DNA of 64,000 nucleotides from NCBI RefSeq assembly GCF_016924645.1, contig NZ_JAFFJV010000002.1:62001-126000 (forward strand). Direction: 5' to 3'. A program made the position numbers and the translations under genes. The stretch comes from Rufibacter psychrotolerans. GTDB taxonomy: Bacteria; Bacteroidota; Bacteroidia; Cytophagales; Hymenobacteraceae. Below, piece after piece: positions 1 to 9,265 of the stretch (positions are counted from its first letter, which is position 1; the number at the start of each line of letters is the position of its first letter). The notes beneath the pieces are model-generated. The model did no database searches. It was not told the DNA's origin and saw only the letters and a program-made list of their open reading frames with translations.

Positions 1-3000
1 TGGGCCGTGAGCAGCACAAACGGAATCTGCGAGGTCCGGGCATCGGCCTTGATCTTCTTGCAGAACTCCATCCCGTCTACTTCCGGCATCATGAGGTCGC
101 TCACAATCAGGTCGGGCAGGTGGGCCAGGGCCTTCTGCCAGCCCTCTTTGCCGTCCCGCGCCTCCAGGATGTTAAAATGCGGGCTTAGGCTGTCTTTCAG
201 GTAAAACCTGAAATCTTCGTTGTCTTCGGTGATCAGCACCACGGGTTTGCCCTGGGCGAAGGCAGCAGCGGCAGCTTTGGGGGCGGCAACCGGCTCCTCA
301 CTGGTCTGCTCTTCCAACTCCGCCTCTCTCTCTGCCGGGGCTGGCTGGGGGCTAAGTTCTTTCACGGGCAGCGTGACCGTGAAGCAACTGCCCGCGCCGG
401 GCGCACTGTCTACCGTAATCATGCCGCCGTGCAGGTTGACAAACTCCTGCACCAGCGCCAGCCCAATGCCGCTGCCCTGGTTTATCAGGTGGCTGGGCAC
501 CTGGTCCCGGAAAAACCGCTCAAAGATCTTCTGGTGGTGCTCGCGGGCAATGCCAATGCCGGTGTCTTTTACTTTTATCTCCAGAATCTTAATGCCCTCA
601 GAAGAAGAGTCGTTGGGGTGGCAGTTGAGTTCTACCGCTATGCGGCCCTGCTCAGGCGTGAACTTAAACGCGTTGGAAAGCAGGTTGAACAGGATCTTCT
701 CCAGCTTGTCTTTGTCAAAGGAGATGACCAACTCCTGCACGCTGGCGGTAAACGAGAGCGGGATGTTCTTCTTGTCTGACAAGTCCACGAAGGAATTCAC
801 GGTGTCCTGCACAAACGCCACCACGTTGCCCTCTGCCGGAGTCAGCCGCACATCGTTCACGTCCATCTTCTTAAAGTCAAGCAGCTGGTTGACCATGTTC
901 AGCAGGCGCCGGGCGTTCTTATTGATCATCTGCAGTTGCTGCTGCAGCTCAGGGTCTGGCTGGGTTTTCAGGAGCTTTTCAAGGGGGGCCAGAATAAGGG
1001 TTAAGGGCGTGCGGAACTCATGGCTCACGTTTGTAAAGAACTTGATCTTCATCAGGTCCAGGTCATGCAACTGGCGCGCCTCGCGCCGCTCCTGCTCCAG
1101 CCTGAATTTGGCGGCGGTCTTGCGCAACTCCACCCTGCGCACCACCACCAGGGCCACAATGGCCGCCACGGCGTACAGCACAAAGGCCAGCGGCGTCTGC
1201 CAGAACGGAGCCAGCACCGTGATCTTCAGGCTGGCGCCAGTCTGGGTCCACACGCCGTCATTGTTGGAGGCCAGCACCTGAAACGTGTACTCGCCGGGGT
1301 CCAGGTTGGTGTAGGTGACTTTGCGGTTGCTGGCGTCTGCGGTGCGCCATTCCTTGTCAAAGCCCTCCAGCTTGTAGCGGTACCGGTTTTTCTCCGGATG
1401 AATGAAGTTGAGCGCCGCAAACCCAATGGAGAACACGTTCTCATCGTGCTCTAGGGTCAGGTGCTCTGTTTCAGAGATAGACTTCGTCAGGATGATTCTC
1501 TCCTGAAAAGGCTTGTTGGCCTCCAGGCTCTGGTTGAACAGCTGAAAATCTGTGAACACCACGCGCGGGGCCCGGCTGTTCTTCTCAATGGCGCCGGGCC
1601 GGAACAGGTTGAACCCGTTGGCCCCGCCAAAGATGAGCTCGCCCTGGCGCGTGCGCAGCGCCGCGTTCTCGTTGAAGGCTTTCCCCTGCAGGCCGTCCAG
1701 CTCATCATAGTTCCGGAAATCAAAGCGGTAGCCGCCGCCCTGCTCCTGCCGGATGATCAGGTGCGAGATGCCGTTGCGGGTACTGATCCAGAGGTTGCCG
1801 CGTTGGTCTTCCAGAATGGTGGTGATGGTGTTGTTGGGCAGCCCGTTCCTGGTGGTGAAGTGGGTAAAGGTGTTCTCCTTCTCGTTGTACAGGTCCAGCC
1901 CCTCGGTGGTGCCTATCCATAGGTTGTTGCGCCGGTCCCGGTGCAGGAAGGTAATGCTGTTGCTGATCAGGCTTTGGGGGTTTTTGGGGTCATGGAAGAA
2001 ATAGGTGCTCTTGCCGGTTTCCTTGTGGAACACGTCCAAACCGTAGCCGCCGCCCACCCAGAGGTTACCCAGGCGGTCCTCGGCCAGGGAGGTGATGTAG
2101 TTGCAGTGAATGGGGAACCGGCCCTTGCCCACACTGGAGTGGATGAAGCCGGTCTGCTGCGGGTTCAGCAGTTCCAGCCCGCCGCGCAGGGTACCCGCCC
2201 AGATGTTCCCGCCGGCATCCTGGTACAGTTCCCAGATGCTGTTGTCGGCCAGGCTCTCGGGGTTGCCCGGCTCGTTTTTATAGTGCGTGAACGTTTTGCC
2301 GTCAAACTTGTCCAGGCCGCCCAGGTAGGTGCCTATCCACAGGTTTTGCTGCCGGTCGAGGAGCAGGCTCACCACCACGTCGCTGGCGATGCTGTTGGCA
2401 TTGGCGGGATTGTGGGTGTATTTGGTGTAAAGGCCGGTCTTTCGGTCTAAGTAGAGCAGGCCGCCGCCGTTGGTGCCAATCCAGAGGTTGCCTTTCGCGT
2501 CTTCGGCGAAGGCGTTGACATCGTCAAAGGGCAGGCTGCCCGCCACCGAGGCCCGGTGCTTGTCATGCGAAAACCGGACGCTGTTTTTGTGGTAGTAGTT
2601 GATGCCCTTCTTGAAGGTTCCTACCCAGATAATGCCCTCGGGGTCTTTGTACAGCGCGTAGATGCTGTTGTGCGCCAGACTGCGGTCCACCTCAGGGTCA
2701 TGCCGGATGTACTGCACCGTGGCCTTGTGTTTGTTGAGGAGGTTGATGCCGCCGTGGTCTGTGCCAATCCAGATCTGGCCGGGCTCGCCCTCCACCATGC
2801 CCCGCACCAGGTTGTTGTTGAGCCGGATGGGGGAAGAGCCCTTGTGGAAGTGCTGTAGCGTTTTGGAGCCGTTTTGGTAAAAATAGACGCCGCCCTCTTT
2901 CTCGCGCACATAGAGCCACAGGTCATTGGCCGAGTCCACCATGAGGGCGTAGTCCAGGGCCTCCCGGCTGTACTTCCGGTAAATCTCGTCGTTGCGCTCG

Positions 3001-3647
3001 GTGACCTTTAGGGTGGCAGGGTCCAGCTTTTCCAGGATGCCACTCTTGTGGATGATCCAGATTCCGCCCCGGCTGTCCTGGCCAAGGGCCGAAATGTTGT
3101 TGGTGCTAAGGCTGTTCTTGTCTGAAAAGGCGTGCTTCAGCTGTACCGCGCGGTTGGTATTGGGGTTGTACCGGGCCAGGCCCTGCCCGCTGATCACGAA
3201 CCAGAAATTACCGGCCTTGTCTTTCAGGAGGTCTTCCACCCTGCCGTTGGGCAGTTTGTACTGTTTCAGCAGCGCCCCTGGGTTGCGGTAGAACCGTTCG
3301 GTGACAGGGTCAAACACGCACACGCCCTGCGAGGTCTGCACCCAGATCTTCCGGTCTGGCCCCTCCAGCAGCTTGGTCACGTCGTTGCTCAGCAGGGAGG
3401 TGGTGTCATGCGACTGGTACTTGAAGACTTTGTGCTGGTAGCCGTCGTACCGGTTGAGGCCGCCCGCAATGGTGCCCACCCACAGGTAGCCCCGGCTGTC
3501 TTTGAGGAAACACTGCACCTGGTTGCTGGAAAGCCCCTGGTTGATGTCAAGGAGGGAAAACCGGTACCGCTCCGGCACCTGGGCCCGGGCCGCCGTGAAA
3601 GCACCCAGGAAAACCAGCACTGCTACTATCTTACTAACAAAACCCAT
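1..3647 (-). CDS. Hybrid two-component sensor/regulator (HTCS-like), 3' end beyond window
   Basis: Membrane one-protein two-component system of the kind that controls polysaccharide loci in Bacteroidota. About 1215 residues are visible. After a signal peptide (residues ~1-23) comes a long series of two-component propeller repeats (LWVGT, IWIGT, NLWIG motifs) to about residue 730. A Y_Y_Y domain follows (~735-807), then one membrane helix (~812-838), HisKA with the phospho-His in SHEFRTPL (H876), an HATPase domain with GIGLALV, and a receiver domain starting at ITEDNED with phospho-acceptor D1184 in SDLMMPEVDG. The window ends inside the receiver. An AraC-type DNA-binding domain is expected beyond the edge but is not seen. 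In-frame ATGs also exist at 3656 and 3668; 3647 was chosen because it opens directly on the signal peptide. It is divergent from the GH3 gene, so control of the mannan locus is a reasonable inference. Confidence 0.9.
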   Translation of the reverse strand, partial: MGFVSKIVAVLVFLGAFTAARAQVPERYRFSLLDINQGLSSNQVQCFLKDSRGYLWVGTIAGGLNRYDGYQHKVFKYQSHDTTSLLSNDVTKLLEGPDRKIWVQTSQGVCVFDPVTERFYRNPGALLKQYKLPNGRVEDLLKDKAGNFWFVISGQGLARYNPNTNRAVQLKHAFSDKNSLSTNNISALGQDSRGGIWIIHKSGILEKLDPATLKVTERNDEIYRKYSREALDYALMVDSANDLWLYVREKEGGVYFYQNGSKTLQHFHKGSSPIRLNNNLVRGMVEGEPGQIWIGTDHGGINLLNKHKATVQYIRHDPEVDRSLAHNSIYALYKDPEGIIWVGTFKKGINYYHKNSVRFSHDKHRASVAGSLPFDDVNAFAEDAKGNLWIGTNGGGLLYLDRKTGLYTKYTHNPANANSIASDVVVSLLLDRQQNLWIGTYLGGLDKFDGKTFTHYKNEPGNPESLADNSIWELYQDAGGNIWAGTLRGGLELLNPQQTGFIHSSVGKGRFPIHCNYITSLAEDRLGNLWVGGGYGLDVFHKETGKSTYFFHDPKNPQSLISNSITFLHRDRRNNLWIGTTEGLDLYNEKENTFTHFTTRNGLPNNTITTILEDQRGNLWISTRNGISHLIIRQEQGGGYRFDFRNYDELDGLQGKAFNENAALRTRQGELIFGGANGFNLFRPGAIEKNSRAPRVVFTDFQLFNQSLEANKPFQERIILTKSISETEHLTLEHDENVFSIGFAALNFIHPEKNRYRYKLEGFDKEWRTADASNRKVTYTNLDPGEYTFQVLASNNDGVWTQTGASLKITVLAPFWQTPLAFVLYAVAAIVALVVVRRVELRKTAAKFRLEQERREARQLHDLDLMKIKFFTNVSHEFRTPLTLILAPLEKLLKTQPDPELQQQLQMINKNARRLLNMVNQLLDFKKMDVNDVRLTPAEGNVVAFVQDTVNSFVDLSDKKNIPLSFTASVQELVISFDKDKLEKILFNLLSNAFKFTPEQGRIAVELNCHPNDSSSEGIKILEIKVKDTGIGIAREHHQKIFERFFRDQVPSHLINQGSGIGLALVQEFVNLHGGMITVDSAPGAGSCFTVTLPVKELSPQPAPAEREAELEEQTSEEPVAAPKAAAAAFAQGKPVVLITEDNEDFRFYLKDSLSPHFNILEARDGKEGWQKALAHLPDLIVSDLMMPEVDGMEFCKKIKADARTSQIPFVLLTA

Positions 3648-4091
3648 ACGTGACATACTTGGCACCATACACAACTCAAGAAACCGCACCCCGTTCCCGG
3701 CCCCTTACCCCCAGGTTAACATTCCTTACCCTCTGCCCAACGGCCACCCTGGGGCACGAGCGGCAGCGGTTTTGGGGCTTATTTGGGGAAAACAGGCTAA
3801 AATCAGGGAAGCTGGCCGCCGCACAACCGGGCAGTCTTTGTAAAAATAATAAAATACCCGTTCCAAATCAGCTATTCTTCAAACCAATCTTGAAATATTG
3901 AGGCTCTTCTGCCAAGCTGTTAAACTTAGATTCCTCAAAGATATTTTGTATCATAAGCGGTAAGCGGTATGGAATGTTTCCTTTTGGTGTCTCATTTGTT
4001 AAGTGGCCCCGCAAGGCCCGTTCTACTTGAAAAAGATGCTTTATACTTGCAAAGACATTGAATTCTGTGCACCAGTAAACGTATCTCTTTC
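3648..4091. other. Divergent intergenic region between HTCS and GH3 genes
   Basis: This 440-base gap must hold the promoters of both divergent genes. It contains one copy of the recurrent intergenic palindrome (3767-3803) and an AT-rich stretch from about 3835 to 3965. No clear paired Bacteroidota -33/-7 promoter was found; TATTTTG near 3942 is only a near match to TAnnTTTG. No gene is seen. Confidence 0.5.
3767..3803. repeat. Recurrent intergenic palindrome, copy 1
   Basis: Carries the shared pattern GGTTTTGGGGCTTATTT, a short centre, then GGAAAACAGGCTAAAAT. Lies between divergent genes, so this copy cannot be serving as a terminator for either neighbour. Confidence 0.7.
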
Positions 4092-6422
4092 ATGCCATTC
4101 CCAACCAACAAAGTGTCCAGGAGGTATCTGACTCCTTTGGCGCTGGCCCTGGCGCTGGGGCTACCCGCCTGCAGCGGCACTAAGCCAGCCCCCGCCTCAC
4201 AGCCTAGCACTACCGCCGCTCCTACCACCCCGGCCACGCCGGCCGCCGCGCGCGACCAGCAGATTGAGGACTTGATCTCCCGCATGTCCATAGAGGAGAA
4301 GGTGGGCCAGATGACCCAGCTCACCATTGACCTTATCCTGAAGGACAGCGAAGCCGCCGTGGTAGATACCGCCAAGCTGCGCCGGGTACTGGTGCAGTAC
4401 AACATAGGCTCCATCCTGAACGTGAAGGGCCGCGCTTACACGCTGCAGGAGTGGCACACCATCCTGAACGCCATTCACGCCACCAGTGCCACCACCCGCC
4501 TGCGCATTCCGGTGATCTACGGCATTGACGCCATCCACGGGGCCAATTACCTGGCCGGCACTACCCTGTACCCGCACAACATTAGCATGGGGGCCACCCG
4601 CAACCCAGACCTGGTGCACCAGATTGCCCGCCACACCGCCGCCGAGACCCGCGCCTCGGGCATTCCGTGGAACTTTGACCCGGTGCTGGACGTAGGCCGA
4701 CAGCCGCTGTGGCCCCGCTTTGAGGAGACCTTCGGCGAAGACGTGCACGTGGTGAAGACCCTGGGCGTGGCCGCCATCAAGGGCTACGAGCAGAACGGCC
4801 TGGGGCCCGATTTTACGGTAGCCTCCTGCATGAAGCATTACCTGGGCTACTCCTACCCTTCTACCGGCAAAGACCGCACGCCGTCTTACATTCCGGAGCA
4901 GATGCTGCGCGAGATTTTCCTGCCGCCGTTCAAGGCCGCCGTGGAAGCCGGCGCCTCCACGGTCATGATCAACTCCGGCGAGATCAATGGGGTGCCCGTG
5001 CACGGCAGCAAATACTACCTCACCGACATCCTGCGCAACGAGCTGGGCTTTGAGGGCGTGGCCGTGTCTGACTGGGAAGACGTGATCAGGCTGCACACCC
5101 GCCACAAGGTGGCCGCTACCCCCAAAGAGGCCGTGCGCATGGCCGTGGAGGCGGGTTTGGACATGAGCATGGTGCCCTATGAGTTCTCTTTCTATGACCA
5201 CCTGGTGGCCCTGGTGAAGGAAGGCACCATTTCTGAGGAGCGCCTCAACCTTTCGGTGCGCCGCATCTTAACCCTCAAGAAAAAGCTGGGCTTGTTTGAG
5301 CAGCCTGGCCCGAAAGCTTCGCTGGCCGGTAACATTCACAAGCCCGAGTACGACCAGACCTCGCTGCAGGCGGCGCTGGAGAGCATGACCCTCCTGAAGA
5401 ACAACAACCAGACCTTGCCGCTTAGAAAAACCACCAAGGTGCTGGTGGCAGGCCCCACCGCCAACAACCTGGGTGCCCTGCACGGCAGCTGGTCTTACGT
5501 GTGGCAGGGCAACGACGAGAGCCAGTACCCCGCCAAAGCCAAGACCGTGGTGCAGGGCCTGATTGCTGAAATTGGCAAAGGCAATGTTATTTCAAGGTCC
5601 GTGGCTGACTTTGGTGCCGCCGCCAACTACAACGTGGCCCAACTGAAGCGAGACGCCGCCCAGGCCCAGGCCATTGTGCTGTGTTTAGGCGAGAAGGCCT
5701 ACGCCGAGAGCCCCGGTGTGATTGACGACCTGGAACTGGAAGAGAACCAACTGGCCCTGGTGCGGGCCGCCAAGGAAACCGGCAAGCCCGTGATCCTGGT
5801 GCTGCTGGAAGGCAGACCGCGCCTCCTGTCGTCCGTGGAGCCCCTGGCCGATGCCATTCTGCTGGCCTACCGTCCGGCCACGTTTGGTGCCGCGGCCATT
5901 GCCGATGTGCTGTTCGGTGACTACAACCCAGACGGCGTGCTGCCCTTCACCTATCCGCGCTTCTCCGGCGACGTGCTCACCTATGACCACAAAGGCACCG
6001 AAATCATCCGGGAAGACGTGCCCAACGTGGCCGGCAACCGGGGCTTCAACCCACAGTGGCCGTTCGGGCACGGGTTGAGCTACACCACGTTCGCGCTCTC
6101 AGACCTGCGCGTGAGCAAGACCACCTTCACCAACACCGACCATCTGCAGGTTACGGTGCGCGTGAAGAACACCGGCAGCCGGGCGGGCAAAAAAACCGTG
6201 GAACTCTACAGCCACGACCAGTTCGCCAGCATTACGCCCAGCGCCAGACGCCTGCGGGCCTTCACCAAGGTAGCGCTGCAACCCGGCGAGGAGAAAGAAG
6301 TGAGCTTCACCCTCTCGGCCAAAGACCTGGCCTTTGTGAACGAGGCCGGCAAATGGGTCACCGAGCCCGGTGCCTTTGACCTGATGGTGGGCGACCTGAA
6401 GACTACCGTTACCTTGCAATAA
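4092..6422 (+). CDS. bglX: GH3 beta-glucosidase, BglX-like lipoprotein
   Basis: Glycoside hydrolase family 3 enzyme that removes terminal beta-linked glucose from oligosaccharides; with this locus the likely substrates are gluco-manno-oligosaccharides (inference). The 776 residues match the usual BglX length. The N-terminus is a lipoprotein signal with lipobox LPAC, so it should sit on an envelope membrane. The N-terminal TIM barrel carries IPVIYGIDAIHG, the KHYLGY motif and the nucleophile in GVAVSDWED (D327). The alpha/beta sandwich domain and the C-terminal fibronectin-III-like domain (FGHGLSYTTF onward) follow. The gene is divergent from the hybrid sensor kinase and convergent with the AraC gene. 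The product could act on other beta-glucosides; the family call is firm and the exact substrate is not. Confidence 0.93.
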   Translation: MPFPTNKVSRRYLTPLALALALGLPACSGTKPAPASQPSTTAAPTTPATPAAARDQQIEDLISRMSIEEKVGQMTQLTIDLILKDSEAAVVDTAKLRRVLVQYNIGSILNVKGRAYTLQEWHTILNAIHATSATTRLRIPVIYGIDAIHGANYLAGTTLYPHNISMGATRNPDLVHQIARHTAAETRASGIPWNFDPVLDVGRQPLWPRFEETFGEDVHVVKTLGVAAIKGYEQNGLGPDFTVASCMKHYLGYSYPSTGKDRTPSYIPEQMLREIFLPPFKAAVEAGASTVMINSGEINGVPVHGSKYYLTDILRNELGFEGVAVSDWEDVIRLHTRHKVAATPKEAVRMAVEAGLDMSMVPYEFSFYDHLVALVKEGTISEERLNLSVRRILTLKKKLGLFEQPGPKASLAGNIHKPEYDQTSLQAALESMTLLKNNNQTLPLRKTTKVLVAGPTANNLGALHGSWSYVWQGNDESQYPAKAKTVVQGLIAEIGKGNVISRSVADFGAAANYNVAQLKRDAAQAQAIVLCLGEKAYAESPGVIDDLELEENQLALVRAAKETGKPVILVLLEGRPRLLSSVEPLADAILLAYRPATFGAAAIADVLFGDYNPDGVLPFTYPRFSGDVLTYDHKGTEIIREDVPNVAGNRGFNPQWPFGHGLSYTTFALSDLRVSKTTFTNTDHLQVTVRVKNTGSRAGKKTVELYSHDQFASITPSARRLRAFTKVALQPGEEKEVSFTLSAKDLAFVNEAGKWVTEPGAFDLMVGDLKTTVTLQ

Positions 6423-6438
6423 ACTAACCTCCTGTTCT

Positions 6439-6464
6439 GGGGCTGATTCCTGGAAATCGGCCCC
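6439..6464. terminator. Hairpin downstream of GH3 gene
   Basis: Arms GGGGCTGATT and AATCGGCCCC pair over 10 bases with one G-T wobble and a six-base loop, 16 bases after the GH3 stop codon. No good T-run follows, so termination is probable but not certain. Confidence 0.5.
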
Positions 6465-6480
6465 AAAACGGAATCCCTGA

Positions 6481-6531
6481 AAACGGCCGCGGGCCGATGC
6501 GATTTAGAAACGCATCGGCCCGCGGCCGTTT
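6481..6531. terminator. 21-bp perfect inverted repeat between convergent genes
   Basis: The left arm 6481-6501 and right arm 6511-6531 are exact reverse complements over 21 bases with a nine-base loop. It begins with AAA and ends with TTT, as expected of a bidirectional terminator between the convergent GH3 and AraC genes. Confidence 0.75.
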
Positions 6532-6555
6532 CGGTTGATGCTCGATTCTGTTTTT

Positions 6556-6593
6556 CCGTTTTACGCCTGTTTTCTGGAAAACACCGCTGAAAC
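6556..6593. repeat. Recurrent intergenic palindrome, copy 2
   Basis: Shows CCGTTTTACGCCTGTTTTC, then TGGAAAACACCGCTGAAAC. Lies just beyond the 3' end of the AraC gene, in a convergent gap. Confidence 0.75.
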
Positions 6594-6621
6594 AAAGCAC
6601 AACTAGGCGCTTTTCGGGAGC

Positions 6622-7494
6622 TTAAATGAAGACCCGGGAACCAGAGTAATTCTGCCGGAATTCCTTGGGCGTGCAGCCGTTCTTGCGCCGGAAAATGCGG
6701 TTGAAGTACGATAGGTTGTTGAACCCGCATTTAAAGGAAATCTCCGAGATGGTCTCGGTGGTGTCAATGAGCAGGCGCGAGGCGTGACCCAGCCGGATCT
6801 CGTTCAGGCTCTCGATGAACGTTTTGCCGGTCCGTTTCTTAATAAACCGGCTGAAGGAAACCTCGGGCATGTTCACCACTTTGGCCACATCGCCCAGAGA
6901 TACTTCCTTGTCATAGTAGGCCTGCATGTACTCAAAGGCCTTTTCAATACGGCGGCTGTGGTAATTGAACTGGTCTGAGGTAAAGGTGCTGTTAGAAAGC
7001 GTGCGCATGTTGCGGGAGATGGACAGGTCATGCAAAATGGAGATGAGCTCCAGCACCGAGTCGAACCCGCTTTTTTGCGTCAATGCCTCAAGGCGGGGCT
7101 TAAACGCTTCCTTGGTCTCGCGCGAAAAGGAAATGCCTTTGCCGGCCCGCTCCAGCAGCACCCGCACAAAGCTCAGCTGGTTGCGGCGCAGGAACTTCTC
7201 GTCAAACAGGTCCCGGTGAAACTGAATGGTGATCTCCATGATTTCCTTGTCTTTGCACTGGTGCGTGAACCAACCGTGCGGCAGGTTGCTGCCCACCAGC
7301 ACCAGTTCATAGTCGTCAATCACCTCTACATGGTCGCCCACCACCCGTTTGGCGCCGGCCGCGTTGTAAATAAAGTTCAGCTCAAAGTCCTCGTGGTAGT
7401 GGAGCGGGAAGTTGAACTCCTGCTTTACCCGCGAGAAGACGGTAAAGCAGTCGTTCTGGGTTAGGGGGGTAATCTCACGGTAGATGGCACTCAT
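6622..7494 (-). CDS. AraC-family transcriptional regulator
   Basis: Sugar-sensing type activator of 290 residues. The N-terminal cupin-like ligand domain (about residues 10-110) has the HYHEDFELNFI motif near its start. The C-terminal AraC double helix-turn-helix spans about residues 185-285, including GDVAKVVNMPEVSFSRFIKK in the first half and ISEISFKCGFNNLSYFNRIF in the second, and ends with the family signature CTPKEFRQ. It is divergent from the GH26-symporter-GH130 genes across a 564-base spacer and convergent with the GH3 gene. It probably controls the mannan genes beside it (inference). That would give this locus two dedicated regulators, this one and the hybrid sensor at the left edge. 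Confidence 0.93.
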   Translation of the reverse strand: MSAIYREITPLTQNDCFTVFSRVKQEFNFPLHYHEDFELNFIYNAAGAKRVVGDHVEVIDDYELVLVGSNLPHGWFTHQCKDKEIMEITIQFHRDLFDEKFLRRNQLSFVRVLLERAGKGISFSRETKEAFKPRLEALTQKSGFDSVLELISILHDLSISRNMRTLSNSTFTSDQFNYHSRRIEKAFEYMQAYYDKEVSLGDVAKVVNMPEVSFSRFIKKRTGKTFIESLNEIRLGHASRLLIDTTETISEISFKCGFNNLSYFNRIFRRKNGCTPKEFRQNYSGSRVFI

Positions 7495-8058
7495 GCTTCT
7501 GAAATTGTACCTGAAGATACAGATATGCGCAGAAATAATCGTATACCTGCTAAAAAAAGACTAAGGTTTTTACCTCTAAAAGCCTAGGTAAGAACGCGCT
7601 CATAGGCAAACTCAGGGCATACAACTCAAAACAATTCAGGTTTCTCTCCAAGTCTTGGATTGCTACTTTACTACACTTTCCCTAAAAACAGCGCCTAAAC
7701 AGCAGGTATTATTTAAACGCTGCCTCAACTTCACCTTCTCGTTTATCTTTATCATAATCTGGCTTTGATTGCACAAGTGATGCCCTAACCCGAGCGCACA
7801 GAGCCAAGCCTTAGAGTTTCAATCAAACAATTGATAAAATAATGCTAATACCGGGTAGAAAAACTATTTAGATTTGTACTAGATGCCTTGGCTTGTGGGA
7901 ACAGCTTGTGAGGATAGCAGAAAACCAGGCGTTTTCTGCCTATTTTACCCAAAGGAGCACTAAACCGCGCCAGGCCAGGCAGGCAGCCGGAGTTACCTGA
8001 TGCTAACCGAAAACTTCGCTGCGCTTACTATTGAGTTTGGCTCTTTACCTGTACACCC
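7495..8058. other. Divergent regulatory region upstream of the mannan operon
   Basis: This 564-base AT-richer gap separates the AraC gene from the GH26 gene and must contain both promoters and probably the AraC operator. It includes a half copy of the recurrent palindrome (about 7678-7702) and a possible -7 box at 7869-7876. No gene is seen. Confidence 0.5.
7869..7876 (+). promoter_or_regulatory. Possible Bacteroidota -7 promoter box
   Basis: TAGATTTG matches the Bacteroides -7 consensus TAnnTTTG exactly. No TTG-type -33 box lies at the expected 19-21 base spacing, so this is only a candidate promoter for the GH26 operon, with a leader of about 180 bases. Confidence 0.3.
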
Positions 8059-9219
8059 ATGACCCGATTATTTGCGGCTTGCTTTTTACTGGTATTCACC
8101 TGTCTTCATGCGTTAGGGCAGGCACTTCCCATCAACAAGAAAGCCACGGCCGAAACCCGTAACCTGTACGCGAACCTGAAGAGGCTCTCGCAGAAAGGCA
8201 TCATGTTCGGGCACCAGGATGCGCTGGCGTACGGCATGGGCTGGAAATACGAACCTGGCCGGTCTGATGTGAAGGAAGTGGTAGGCGAATACCCTGCCGT
8301 GGTGGGTTGGGACCTGGGCCATCTGGAGCTGAACAAACCCGTGAACCTGGACAGCGTTCCGTTTCAGAAAATGCGGGAGTTTGCCCAGGAAGTGTACGTT
8401 AACGGCGGTTTGAACACCTTCAGCTGGCATTTAAACAACCCGCTGGACCCTAGCAAAACCAGTTGGGACCCCATGGATTCTACCATCCAGCATTTGTTCA
8501 AAGACAAAAAAGCCCTGAAGCGCTACCAATCCTGGCTCGACGGTCTGGCTTCTTTCATGAAAAGCCTCAAAGGACCTAAAGGCGAGTTGATTCCGGTGGT
8601 CTTCCGGCCGTTGCACGAGCATACGGGCAGTTGGTTCTGGTGGGGTCGTAAACACTGTTCGCCGGAGGAATACAAGCAGATGTGGCGCTTTACCGTGGAT
8701 TACCTGCGCAAAAAGAAAGCAAACAACCTGCTCTTCGCTTACTCCACCGACCGCTTCACCTCCCGCGAGGATTATCTGGAGCGCTACCCCGGCGATGACT
8801 ACGTGGACATTGTGGGCTTTGACATCTACCACCGTCCGCCCGCCAACGCAGATGCAAGCCAACTGGCCCAATCCAACCAGACCTTTGTAAAAGAAGCCCG
8901 CCAGATGGTGGAAACGCTGCGCCAGATTGGTCAGGAGAAAAACAAAGTCTGGACCTTGAGCGAAACCGGCTTAGAGACTTTACCGGTCACTGATTGGTGG
9001 ACCAACGTGCTGTATCCCATTGTGAAAGACGCCGGCTTGTCTTACGTGCTGGTGTGGCGCAACGGCCGCCCAGACCATTACTACGCGCCTTATCCGGGGC
9101 AGAAGAGCGCCGAGAATTTCAGGGAGTTCTACCAAAATCCCAAGGTGTTCTTCATTAAGAAAACGCAGCAAGAGAACCTGTACGCGCCGGTTTACCAGAA
9201 CAAACAAGCCGCCCAATAG
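8059..9219 (+). CDS. GH26 endo-beta-1,4-mannanase
   Basis: Glycoside hydrolase family 26 mannanase that cuts beta-1,4-mannan chains, typically to mannobiose. The product is 386 residues with an N-terminal signal peptide (residues 1-21, no lipobox), so it is exported. The TIM barrel shows FGHQDALAYGMGW near residue 50 and FRPLHEHTGSWFWWG with acid/base E187. The nucleophile motif is TLSETGLE with E302. It is the first gene of a plus-strand set, 46 bases before the symporter gene. The order GH26, symporter, GH130, epimerase resembles the published Bacteroides fragilis mannan catabolic operon (established knowledge). Cell-surface or periplasmic location cannot be decided from sequence. Confidence 0.93.
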   Translation: MTRLFAACFLLVFTCLHALGQALPINKKATAETRNLYANLKRLSQKGIMFGHQDALAYGMGWKYEPGRSDVKEVVGEYPAVVGWDLGHLELNKPVNLDSVPFQKMREFAQEVYVNGGLNTFSWHLNNPLDPSKTSWDPMDSTIQHLFKDKKALKRYQSWLDGLASFMKSLKGPKGELIPVVFRPLHEHTGSWFWWGRKHCSPEEYKQMWRFTVDYLRKKKANNLLFAYSTDRFTSREDYLERYPGDDYVDIVGFDIYHRPPANADASQLAQSNQTFVKEARQMVETLRQIGQEKNKVWTLSETGLETLPVTDWWTNVLYPIVKDAGLSYVLVWRNGRPDHYYAPYPGQKSAENFREFYQNPKVFFIKKTQQENLYAPVYQNKQAAQ

Positions 9220-9265
9220 AACGCCCCTTACCTGACACTACGCTAACCCACAACAACTACACCTC

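Noticed and set aside
3936..3960. Bacteroidota-type -7 promoter box upstream of the GH3 gene
   Set aside because: TATTTTG is one base short of TAnnTTTG and no -33 box is at the right distance.
4197..5201. Long open frame on the minus strand inside the GH3 gene
   Set aside because: It lies antisense to a gene with clear catalytic motifs, and its translation is rich in H, G, V and A with no recognisable domain. GC-rich third positions of the real gene suppress stop codons in this frame.
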